From Armatimonadota bacterium (lineage in GTDB: Bacteria; Armatimonadota; Chthonomonadetes; Chthonomonadales; CAJBBX01), in the NCBI GenBank assembly GCA_026392115.1, contig JAPLCQ010000031.1:90776-154775 (forward strand): DNA of 64,000 nucleotides, in the 5' to 3' direction. Numbering within the stretch: position 1 is the stretch's first letter; every line of letters starts with the position of its first letter. Under the pieces are notes generated by a model. The model was given only the letters and a program-made list of their open reading frames with translations, ran no database searches and was not told the DNA's origin. The translations under genes were made by a program, and so were the position numbers. Shown here one piece after another: positions 35,589 through 42,985 of the stretch.

Positions 35589-36905
35589 ATGATCCTGGCA
35601 TCTCGCCGGACGATCGCCCTGATCGCCGCGCTCTGCGCCGCGATGGCCCTGCCGGCCCTCGTCCTTGCCCAGCAACCCGGCCAGGCGGCCCTCGACGCGC
35701 AGTTGACCGAACTGGACCGCGTCATCGAGGCGAACAAAGGCAAGAACCTTCAGAGAACCACCGAGGCGATGTTCGAGCGCGCCAGGATTCTCGAGAAGCA
35801 GAACGCCAAGGAGGATGTCCGGCGCACCTACGACGGCATCGTCCGCGAGAACCGGGGCAAGGACAACGAGCAGGCCGCCGAGGCCCTGTATCGCCAGGGA
35901 GCCTTCATCCTTGAGGCGCGGGGCGAGACGGAGACAGGCAAGCGAGCCGCCATGGACGCGGCCCACACCACGTGGGTCCAACTGCGTAACGACTACCCCG
36001 ACACGCTGGCCGGGCGCAAACTCCTGTCGCCCAGCGCCGACTTCCCTGACGGCGCCATGAAGCACGTCGAGAACCTGATCGACCGCCGCAACAGCGCCGA
36101 CTGGAAGTACCAGGTGATGGACAGCCTCGTGAAGCTGACGGGCAAGAACCCGTCGTACAGCTACGCGCTGGCGCTGATCCTGCTGGCCGTGATGGTGAAG
36201 GTCCTGCTCCTCCCGCTCACCAAGAAGCAGTACGCCTCCATGCGCGAGATGCAGCGCATGCAGCCCCTGATCAAAGAGCTCCAGAAGAAGTACAAGCAGC
36301 AGGAGCTGAGTCAGAAGACGATGGAGTTGTACAAGGAGCACGGCGTCAACCCGTTCGGCGGGTGCCTGCCGGCCGTGGTGCAGATTCCGTTCCTGATCGT
36401 GATCTTCAACGCGATCCGCGAGTATGAGATCGCGTTCGGCGCGGGGCACTTCCTCTGGATCGGCAGCAAGCTGGCCACCCCGGACATCGCCGTCATGGGC
36501 TATCAGATCGTCGGCGCCAACCTCGGCAGGCCGGACATCATCCTGCTCGCCCTCTATGCCGTCACGAACTGGGTCACGATGAAGATGACCCCCGCCAGCG
36601 ACCCGCAGCAGCAGCAGCAGCAGAACACCATGGCGCTGATGACCTCGGTCCTCTTCTTCGTGATGTTCATCCAGTACAAGTGGTCGTCGGCCTTCGTGCT
36701 CTACTGGTTCGCTTTGAACCTGCTCTCGATCTACCAGCAGTACGAGTACATCTACAAGCCGCACAAGGCGCGGCAGAGCGCCGAGGCCGCCGGTGGCGCG
36801 CTGGCCGCGTCCGCCGGATCGGGTGTGGTGATCCAGTCCGATGCCGCATCGCCGGGAGCGACCAATGATCGGCCCCGTGTACGGCCCCGCCGGAAGAAGC
36901 GATGA
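35589..36905 (+). CDS. yidC: Membrane protein insertase YidC/Oxa1 with helical N-terminal domain
   Basis: A 438-residue inner-membrane insertase. The signal sequence (residues 1-27) is followed by a periplasmic segment of about 140 residues that is alpha-helical and repetitive (TTEAMFERARILEKQN, EQAAEALYRQGAFILEA), like TPR repeats, not the usual beta P1 domain. The Oxa1 core starts at about residue 188: YSYALALILLAVMVKVLLLPLTKKQY, then YKEHGVNPFGGCLPAVVQIPFLIVIF and, near 350-390, the last helices. The basic residue expected in the substrate groove is Lys (K212/K213). A glutamine run (QQQQQQ) lies at about 340-345. The C-terminus is basic. It follows yidD and precedes jag. Confidence 0.92.
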   Translation: MILASRRTIALIAALCAAMALPALVLAQQPGQAALDAQLTELDRVIEANKGKNLQRTTEAMFERARILEKQNAKEDVRRTYDGIVRENRGKDNEQAAEALYRQGAFILEARGETETGKRAAMDAAHTTWVQLRNDYPDTLAGRKLLSPSADFPDGAMKHVENLIDRRNSADWKYQVMDSLVKLTGKNPSYSYALALILLAVMVKVLLLPLTKKQYASMREMQRMQPLIKELQKKYKQQELSQKTMELYKEHGVNPFGGCLPAVVQIPFLIVIFNAIREYEIAFGAGHFLWIGSKLATPDIAVMGYQIVGANLGRPDIILLALYAVTNWVTMKMTPASDPQQQQQQNTMALMTSVLFFVMFIQYKWSSAFVLYWFALNLLSIYQQYEYIYKPHKARQSAEAAGGALAASAGSGVVIQSDAASPGATNDRPRVRPRRKKR

Positions 36906-36936
36906 TCGCAGCCCGGAACCCCAGGAGAAACAACCC

Positions 36937-37425
36937 ATGAGCGCCGTATCGCACGACGTCGACTTCAGTGCGTATGCCTCCCCGCTTGAGGCGGTGGTGG
37001 CGGAGCTGGACCAGATTCTGCAGGTGGCGGAGCTGGACCTGGAGCCCGTGGCCCGGGTCTGGAACGAGCCGCATCTCGAGATCGAGTTGGTGGGTCCTGA
37101 TGCCGCAGGCACCTTCGGCCGGAGCGGCAAGTACCTCGATGCGCTGCAGTATGTGGCCAACCTGGTCGTCGTTCGCCGCGTCGGGCCCGGGGTGCGCATC
37201 ATCGTGGACGCCTGCGGCTACCGCGAGCAGCGCGCCGCCACGCTGACAGAGCTGGCGCTGGAGTTCGCGGCCCAGGTGAAGGAGCGGCAGGAGGAGTGCG
37301 AGCTGGACCCGCTGCCGCCGCACGAGCGGCGCCTCGTCCACCAGGCGATCTCCGACGATCCGGGGATTCGAACCTACAGCGAAGGGGAAGAGCCCGACCG
37401 GCGGCTGATCATCGCGCCCCGGTAA
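36937..37425 (+). CDS. jag: Jag/KhpB-type RNA-binding protein
   Basis: A 162-residue protein with the order KH-II-like segment (residues of about 40-105: FGRSGKYLDALQYVANLVV) then R3H domain (LDPLPPHERRLVHQAISDD, GIRTYSEGEEPDRRLIIAP). This is KhpB/EloR/Jag, an RNA-binding partner of KhpA found right after yidC. The N-terminal Jag domain of some members is missing, replaced by a short acidic stretch. Start ATG 36937 has CAGGAG nine bases upstream; a longer in-frame start exists but overlaps the end of yidC. A hairpin follows the gene. Confidence 0.9.
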   Translation: MSAVSHDVDFSAYASPLEAVVAELDQILQVAELDLEPVARVWNEPHLEIELVGPDAAGTFGRSGKYLDALQYVANLVVVRRVGPGVRIIVDACGYREQRAATLTELALEFAAQVKERQEECELDPLPPHERRLVHQAISDDPGIRTYSEGEEPDRRLIIAPR

Positions 37426-37455
37426 GGGCGAGCGCCCGATCCCCAGACAAAATAT

Positions 37456-37484
37456 ACGCCCACCTCCGTTGCGGAGGTGGGCGT
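37456..37484. terminator. Perfect 13-bp hairpin after jag
   Basis: ACGCCCACCTCCG pairs perfectly with CGGAGGTGGGCGT around a TTG loop. The plus strand has no T-tract after it, while the minus strand is followed by TATATTTTG, so a terminator reading either way, or a leader structure for the next gene, is possible. Confidence 0.6.
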
Positions 37485-37629
37485 CCACCATTCGGTGGTG
37501 TTCCTTGAAAAGGAGGACATGCGCTACTGGACCCTACGGGGGCCATCGGCGGAGTGTTCCGCCATGCTAAAGAATCCCTGCGATTCAGCGAGGCATGCCT
37601 CCGACCGCCGCCATGCAGGAGGTGAAGTC
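37485..37629 (+). promoter_or_regulatory. Hairpin-rich leader of the thioesterase gene
   Basis: Three further short hairpins follow the one at 37456: CCACC/GGTGG (37485-37498), GGCGGA/TCCGCC (37548-37563) and GAATC/GATTC (about 37572-37586). They lie between jag and the TTG start at 37630. No known riboswitch class matched by eye. Confidence 0.35.
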
Positions 37630-38112
37630 TTGGCCTTCCTCCCCAACTCAGAGCGCTGCTTCGTCTGCGGAAGCGGCAACCCCTGCGGCCTCCACGTCCG
37701 GTTTCAGACCGACGGCGAGACCGTTTGGACCACCCTCCGCGTCACAGAGTCGCACATGGGCTACCGGGGCATCGTCCACGGCGGCGTTCTGACGGCCCTG
37801 CTCGACGAGACCATGGGCTGGGCGCCCGCCGTGGTCATGAAGCGGCTAGTGATGGCCGTGGAACTGAACCTTGAGTTCCGCAAGTCCGTCCCGGTGGGCG
37901 AGGAGATCACCGTGCGCGGCTGGGTGACCGACGCGAGCCGCCGCATCTGGGAGGGCGCCGGAGAGATCCGCGGCGCCGACGGCACGCTCTACGTGCGGGG
38001 CCGGGGCAGATTCGCTCCCCTCAAGCCGGACCAGGCCACCGAGGTCCTGGGCTATCTGGAGTTCCAGGACGACACGTTGCCTCCATCGGCGCTGGCTCCG
38101 GAGGAGCGGTAG
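37630..38112 (+). CDS. PaaI-type hotdog thioesterase
   Basis: A 160-residue hotdog-fold protein of the PaaI/YdiI acyl-CoA thioesterase type. The start is the TTG at 37630, which has AGGAGG seven bases upstream; it gives MAFLPNSERCFVCGSGNPCGLHVRF, the common opening of this subgroup. Then HMGYRGIVHGGVLTALLDETMGW has the hotdog helix with HGG and the acidic catalytic residue. A longer in-frame start at 37519 (AGGAGG only two bases away) would add 37 residues with no family resemblance. It precedes the DNA polymerase by 2 bases, so the two may be co-transcribed. The acyl substrate is unknown. Confidence 0.82.
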   Translation: MAFLPNSERCFVCGSGNPCGLHVRFQTDGETVWTTLRVTESHMGYRGIVHGGVLTALLDETMGWAPAVVMKRLVMAVELNLEFRKSVPVGEEITVRGWVTDASRRIWEGAGEIRGADGTLYVRGRGRFAPLKPDQATEVLGYLEFQDDTLPPSALAPEER

Positions 38113-38114
38113 CG

Positions 38115-40340
38115 ATGCCCGCCCGGCGCGACGACCTCTTTGCTGGCTCCCTCTTCGACGACCCGCGTGACGCCGCAGACGACGGCGCCGCGCCGGAGGC
38201 CGCGCCCATCCTCTTCGGCGCCGATGAGACCCGCAGGATCGTCGCCGCCGAGGCCGACGACGAGGGCCTGACGCTCTGGCGCCGCATGGGCGACGACCGC
38301 GTCGTGGTGGAACGCGTTCCGAGCCGGCCCTGGCTCCTGCTGGCCGAGACCGCGCCGGGCATGACCGTGACGCGCGAACTGGAGGGCGGCCACTACCGGC
38401 TGCTCTGTGAGTTCCCTTCGCGCGAGGCCCAGCGTGTGGCCCGCCTCTACCTCCGCGACAGGCGCGTCGAACACGCCGCCTACGTCAGCCCCACCAAGGC
38501 CGCCCTGGTCGCCACTGGCCGCACGCTCTTCAAGGGCATGGCCATGGCCGAGGTGCGGCGGATGCAGATCGACATCGAGACGCAAGGCCTCTCCGGCGAG
38601 GCCGCGTCCTCCCGCGTCCTCTGCATCGCCGTGGGCGACAACCGCGGCCTTGAGGATGTGCTGGTGGGCGACGAGCCGGACATCCTGGCGCGGCTGGCGG
38701 CGCTGGTCGCCGACCGCGACCCGGACGTGATCGAGGGCCATAACATCCTCGGCTTCGACATCCCCTTCCTGCTGGCGCGCGCCCGCGCGAACCGGGTGAG
38801 GCTGGCGCTGGGCCGGGACGGTTCCGAGCCCGTGTCCGGCATGGAGCGCAACCTGGCGCTGGGAGGCGCCTCGCGGCCTTTCCGGCCGATCTACGTGTAT
38901 GGTCGCCACGTCGTCGATACCTACCTGGCCGTGCAGCAGTTCGACGCCGCCCGAGGCGAGTTGGCCGGCTACGGGCTCAAGGAGGCGGCGCGGGCGTACG
39001 GTATCGCCGAGCCCAATCGCATCGAACTGGACCGCGCCACGCTGGCCGAGACCTACCGCACCGACCCGGCGCGCGTGCTGGAGTACGCCGCGCAGGACAT
39101 CCGCGAAACGCAACGGCTGGCTGAGCTAACGCTGGCCACCCAGTTCTACCAGGCCCAGATGGTGCCGGACGGCTACGCGGCGGTGGCGGTGACCGGCAGC
39201 GGCGAGAAGATCAACGCCATCTTCGTGCGCGCCTATCTCAACGCCAGCCGGGGCTTGCCGCAGAGCCGGGGCGCCACGGACAACCTGGGCGGCCATGTGG
39301 AGACGCGCATGACAGGAGTCGTCCAGCGCGTGGTCAAAGCCGATGTGGAGAGCCTCTACCCGAGCCTGATGCTGAAGCACGGCATCCACCCGGAGACCGA
39401 CTGCCTGGGGGTCTTCCTGCCTGCGCTTGCCGAACTGACGCGCCGCCGACTGGAGGCCAAGGCCCGCGTCAACACCTGCCCCGCAGCCGAGAGCCGCTAC
39501 TGGGACGGCCTACAGGGCTCGTTCAAGGTGCTGATCAACTCCTTCTACGGCTACCTCGGCGCACCCGCCTTCTACTTCAACGATCCGGTGCAAGCGGGCA
39601 ACGTCACCCGGCGGGGGCGGGAGCTGGTGCTGAAGGTCGCCAGCCGGCTTGACGCCGACGGCGCCAGGATCATCGAGATCGATACCGACGGCGTCTACTT
39701 CGTACCGCCGCCGGACGTGGAGGGCGAGGAGGCCGAGCGCGCCTATGTGGGTCGCCTGGACGACACGCTCCCCGAGGGCATCCGCCTGGCCTTCGACGGC
39801 CGGTACAGGGCCATGGTCAGCCTGAAGCCCAAGAACTACGTGTTGCAGGGCTACGATGGCAAGCGCACCCTCAAGGGCGCCTCGCTGCGGTCGCGGGCCG
39901 ACGAGCCCTTCGGCCGCGAGTTCCTTGAGAGGTCCATCGACCTGCTCATCGAGGGCGACACGGCGGGGTTCGCCGCGCTTTACGACGCCACGGCGGCGAG
40001 GCTCCGCGACCACCGTGTGCCCATCGAGCAGTTGGCGCGGCGCGAGCGGATCACCAGCAAGACCTTCAGCAGCTCCGCCAAGCAGCGCACGGCGGTCCTG
40101 GCCCAGGGCGTGGCGGTGGGCGAATATGTCTACGTCTATGAACGATCCGACGGCAAGCTCGGCCTCATGGAGGAGTTTACGCCTGGCTCCGAGAGCCCGC
40201 CGGCCTATATGGAGAAGCTCCATAAGTTCGCCTGCAGGCTCCGCGAGGCCGTTGGGCCGGGCTTCGACGACCTGATCCCGCGCCCGAGCCGGGCCGGCAT
40301 CGTGCGGCAGCCCCGGCTGGACCTGTTCGGGGACGGCTAG
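38115..40340 (+). CDS. B-family DNA polymerase
   Basis: A 741-residue polymerase of family B (Pol II/archaeal type). The 3'-5' exonuclease motifs are MQIDIET (D153, E155), EGHNILGFD (D215) and YAAQDIRET (D328). Polymerase motif A is DVESLYPSLM (D410), motif B KVLINSFYGYLG (K471) and motif C IEIDTDG (D523, D525), where the usual serine of YGDTDS is glycine. All catalytic aspartates are present, so it should be active. The N-terminus is Asp-rich and short. Replicative Pol III is elsewhere, so this may be a repair or damage-tolerance enzyme. It starts two bases after the thioesterase stop and ends five bases before the convergent pyrD. Confidence 0.92.
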   Translation: MPARRDDLFAGSLFDDPRDAADDGAAPEAAPILFGADETRRIVAAEADDEGLTLWRRMGDDRVVVERVPSRPWLLLAETAPGMTVTRELEGGHYRLLCEFPSREAQRVARLYLRDRRVEHAAYVSPTKAALVATGRTLFKGMAMAEVRRMQIDIETQGLSGEAASSRVLCIAVGDNRGLEDVLVGDEPDILARLAALVADRDPDVIEGHNILGFDIPFLLARARANRVRLALGRDGSEPVSGMERNLALGGASRPFRPIYVYGRHVVDTYLAVQQFDAARGELAGYGLKEAARAYGIAEPNRIELDRATLAETYRTDPARVLEYAAQDIRETQRLAELTLATQFYQAQMVPDGYAAVAVTGSGEKINAIFVRAYLNASRGLPQSRGATDNLGGHVETRMTGVVQRVVKADVESLYPSLMLKHGIHPETDCLGVFLPALAELTRRRLEAKARVNTCPAAESRYWDGLQGSFKVLINSFYGYLGAPAFYFNDPVQAGNVTRRGRELVLKVASRLDADGARIIEIDTDGVYFVPPPDVEGEEAERAYVGRLDDTLPEGIRLAFDGRYRAMVSLKPKNYVLQGYDGKRTLKGASLRSRADEPFGREFLERSIDLLIEGDTAGFAALYDATAARLRDHRVPIEQLARRERITSKTFSSSAKQRTAVLAQGVAVGEYVYVYERSDGKLGLMEEFTPGSESPPAYMEKLHKFACRLREAVGPGFDDLIPRPSRAGIVRQPRLDLFGDG

Positions 40341-40344
40341 CCGC

Positions 40345-41262
40345 TCAGATGGCGGGCTGTACCGCCCCGATGATCTCCTGGACCGACGCGGCGCCCGTCT
40401 GACTCAGATACTGCTCAATGCCGTCGATGATCTCCACGGCCGCCATGGGGTTGATGAAGTTGGCCGTGCCGATAGCCACCGCGGACGCGCCCGCCAGCAG
40501 GAACTCAACGGCGTCCGTCGCGTTCATGATGCCGCCCATGCCCAGGATCGGCGCCTTCACGGCCTGCGCGACCCGCCAGACGGCCAGCAGGGCCAGCGGC
40601 TTGATGCACGGACCCGAGAGCCCGGCCTGCCGGTTGGCGATCCTGAACCTGCGTGTGCGCGCGTCGATGGCCGTGCCAACGTAGGTGTTCACCAGCGAGA
40701 GGGCGTCGGCGCCGGCGTCCACGGCCGACTGCGCGATGTCGGCGATGCGCGTGACGTTGGGCGTGAGCTTGGCGACCATGGGCAACGCGGTCGCCGACCG
40801 CACCGCGCCGATGACCTGTGACGTTAGCGCCGGGTCCACGCCAAACTCCAGTCCGCCGCAGGCCTGGTTCGGGCAGGAGATGTTCACCTCCAGCGCCGCT
40901 ACGCCCGGTTGGCCGTCGAGGCGTTCCGCCAGGGCGACGAAGTCCTCGATCCGGTCCGCCGCGATGTTCACGATGATCGCCGTGTCGAACCGCCGCAGGT
41001 AGGGCAGCTTCTCTGCCAGGAAGGCATCCAGCCCCGGGTTCTGCAGGCCGATGGCGTTCAGCATGCCGGAGGCGGTTTCCGCGGTGCGCGGCATCGGGTT
41101 GCCGCGCCGGGGGAGCACCGTGACGGCCTTGGTGGTGAGGCCCCCCAGGCGGCTCAGGTCGTAGAAGTCGGCCCACTCCGAGCCGAAGCCGAAGGTGCCC
41201 GACGCCGTGACGACCGGGTTCTTCAGGTGCAGCGGACCCAGACTCACGGTCAGGTCAGGCAT
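40345..41262 (-). CDS. pyrD: Dihydroorotate dehydrogenase B, catalytic subunit
   Basis: A 305-residue FMN enzyme of pyrimidine synthesis that oxidises dihydroorotate to orotate using NAD through PyrK. Typical features: VTASGTFGFGSEW, AIGLQNPG, VNISCPNQACGGLEFG with the class 1B catalytic cysteine, and ILGMGGIMNATDAVEFLLAGASAVAIGTA for FMN phosphate. The start ATG 41262 overlaps the nitrilase-type gene by eight bases. pyrK is two genes upstream in the same operon, so both halves of the heterotetramer are encoded together. Confidence 0.94.
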   Translation of the reverse strand: MPDLTVSLGPLHLKNPVVTASGTFGFGSEWADFYDLSRLGGLTTKAVTVLPRRGNPMPRTAETASGMLNAIGLQNPGLDAFLAEKLPYLRRFDTAIIVNIAADRIEDFVALAERLDGQPGVAALEVNISCPNQACGGLEFGVDPALTSQVIGAVRSATALPMVAKLTPNVTRIADIAQSAVDAGADALSLVNTYVGTAIDARTRRFRIANRQAGLSGPCIKPLALLAVWRVAQAVKAPILGMGGIMNATDAVEFLLAGASAVAIGTANFINPMAAVEIIDGIEQYLSQTGAASVQEIIGAVQPAI

Positions 41263-42085
41263 GGTCGGTGGCCTCCAGCAGGCCGTAGAGCTCGGGCCGT
41301 CGATCTCCGACAGAATCCTGCTCCCACTCGCCGGGCTCAATGACGATGCGCTTCCGGCGCGCCTCGGCTGGGTCGATCTGCGCGGTCAGGATTGTCTCCT
41401 CCTCGCCTCCGGCCTCGGCCAACACGCGCCCCGTGGCGTCCACGATCTGGCTCCGACCGATGAACCGCCGACCCCGCTCAACGCCCACCCGGTCGGCCGC
41501 GACCACGAAGACGCGGTTCTCCCGCGCCCGCGCCCGCAACACGAAGTCCGGGGTGCTCTCGGCGCCCTCGGGCCAGTTGGTGGGCACGGCCAGCACATCC
41601 GCGCCCTTAAGGGCCAGCACGCGCGCCGGCTCCGGGAAGCGGACGTCGTAGCAGATGAGGCAGCCCAGCGAACCCCAGGGCGCGTCGAAAACCGGCAGGC
41701 GGTCGCCCTTGCTCAGGAAGCGGTCCACGCCCAGCGTCGGCAGGTGCGTCTTGCGGTAGGTCGCGACCTCGCCGGACGGCATGGCGATGCATGCCGAGTT
41801 GTAGACCCGCCCGCCGGGCGCGGCCTCGAGGAAGCCCAGCACCCCGGTGACGCCCAGTTCGGCGCAGCGTGCCGCGAATCGCGGCAGCGGCTCGGCGTCC
41901 TGCGCCAGCGCGTGGGGGGCGGCCTCATCCCGCGAAGCGAAGCAGTAGCCCGAGAGCGCGGCTTCCGGCAGGACGATCAGTTCGGCGCCCAGGCAGGCCG
42001 CTCGCTCCAGCCATGCCAGCGCGCGCTCGGCGTTGCCGGCCACGTCGCCGAGGCGCACATCCATCTGAACCGCGGCAACCGTCAT
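41255..42085 (-). CDS. Carbon-nitrogen hydrolase (nitrilase superfamily)
   Basis: A 276-residue amidase with the full catalytic set: LPEAALSGY (E41), YRKTHLPTLG (K112) and CLICYDVRFPE (C145). It cleaves C-N bonds in amides or carbamoyl compounds. Relatives include omega-amidase/NIT2, deaminated glutathione amidase and N-carbamoyl amino acid or beta-ureidopropionase enzymes; the sequence alone does not decide. Its place between pyrK and pyrD (five bases and an eight-base overlap) makes a link to pyrimidine or carbamoyl-compound metabolism worth considering. Start ATG at 42085. Confidence 0.87.
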   Translation of the reverse strand: MTVAAVQMDVRLGDVAGNAERALAWLERAACLGAELIVLPEAALSGYCFASRDEAAPHALAQDAEPLPRFAARCAELGVTGVLGFLEAAPGGRVYNSACIAMPSGEVATYRKTHLPTLGVDRFLSKGDRLPVFDAPWGSLGCLICYDVRFPEPARVLALKGADVLAVPTNWPEGAESTPDFVLRARARENRVFVVAADRVGVERGRRFIGRSQIVDATGRVLAEAGGEEETILTAQIDPAEARRKRIVIEPGEWEQDSVGDRRPELYGLLEATDHA

Positions 42086-42090
42086 GGCGC

Positions 42091-42897
42091 TCACCAGATC
42101 ACCTCCGAGGCGTCGAAGATCGGCCCTTCGTGGCAGGACCGCACCAGCGAGTGGCCCTCCGGCTCCGCCTCGTTGCGGAGCTTGATGACGCAGCCCATGC
42201 AGACGCCCAGCCCGCAGGGCATGACGGTCTCCAGCGAAACGCGGCAGGCGACGCCCGCCTCGACGCAGAGCGATCCGACCGCGCGAAGCATGGGTGTGGG
42301 ACCGCAGGCGTAGGCCGAGCAGGGGCCGCCGGCGGCAATCTGGTCGCGCAGCTCGTCGGCCACGGTGCCGCGGCGCCCGGCCGATCCGTCGTCGGTCGTT
42401 TCGCGGAGTGTCACACCCAGTGCGGCGAAGTCGGCGCCCGCCACCAGCAGGTCGCGGCTTCGCGCGCCGTTGATGACGCAGATCGATTTGGGCGCGTGGC
42501 CGGCTGCCACCATCTCGCGGGCCAGGAAGTAGAGCGGCGGCGCGCCCACGCCGCCCGCCACCAGCAGGTGGCGGGCGGCGGGCCGCGCGTCGGGCACGAA
42601 GCAGTTGCCCAGCGGACCCACCAGTGAGATCGAACACCCCACCCTCAGGGCGCTCATGCCGATGGTGAACGCGCCGCGCGCCACGTAGACGATGGCAAGC
42701 GTACCGGCCTCCGGGTCGGCGTGGAAGACCGAGAAGGGGCGCCGCATGAGCGGGCCGCCCGCGCCCACGTAGAGCGCCTGTAGGAACTGGCCGGGGCGGG
42801 CGTCGCGGGCGATGTCCGGGGCCAGCACCGTCATCTCGAACTGCGCGTCACCGAGGTCTCGGTGGGCCAGGATGGAGCCTGTAAGGGAGTGCCGCAT
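42091..42897 (-). CDS. pyrK: Dihydroorotate dehydrogenase B, electron-transfer subunit
   Basis: A 268-residue FAD/[2Fe-2S] protein. The FAD motif is RRPFSVF (about residues 52-58), the NAD-binding region includes HLLVAGGVGAPPLYFLARE and YACGPTPML, and the cluster is bound by CGLGVCMGC (C228, C233, C236) with C255. It passes electrons from PyrD to NAD. It leads the operon with the nitrilase-type gene and pyrD and is divergent from the fucosidase gene. Confidence 0.94.
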   Translation of the reverse strand: MRHSLTGSILAHRDLGDAQFEMTVLAPDIARDARPGQFLQALYVGAGGPLMRRPFSVFHADPEAGTLAIVYVARGAFTIGMSALRVGCSISLVGPLGNCFVPDARPAARHLLVAGGVGAPPLYFLAREMVAAGHAPKSICVINGARSRDLLVAGADFAALGVTLRETTDDGSAGRRGTVADELRDQIAAGGPCSAYACGPTPMLRAVGSLCVEAGVACRVSLETVMPCGLGVCMGCVIKLRNEAEPEGHSLVRSCHEGPIFDASEVIW

Positions 42898-42985
42898 AGC
42901 GGGTAAAGAGTACCAGATGGTATGCTTCGGCCACCCGCCGAAGGCGGTGGCGGCGCGGTCGGCGCGCCTGCGCGGAGGTGTGAGG

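Noticed and set aside
35586-37202. A 538-codon antisense frame over yidC and jag
   Set aside because: The plus strand encodes clear YidC and Jag proteins; the antisense is low-complexity Leu/Val/Arg text.
37355-37380. GGTTCGAATCCCC on the minus strand, like a tRNA T-arm
   Set aside because: It lies inside the jag R3H domain coding sequence and no acceptor, D-arm or anticodon arm surrounds it.
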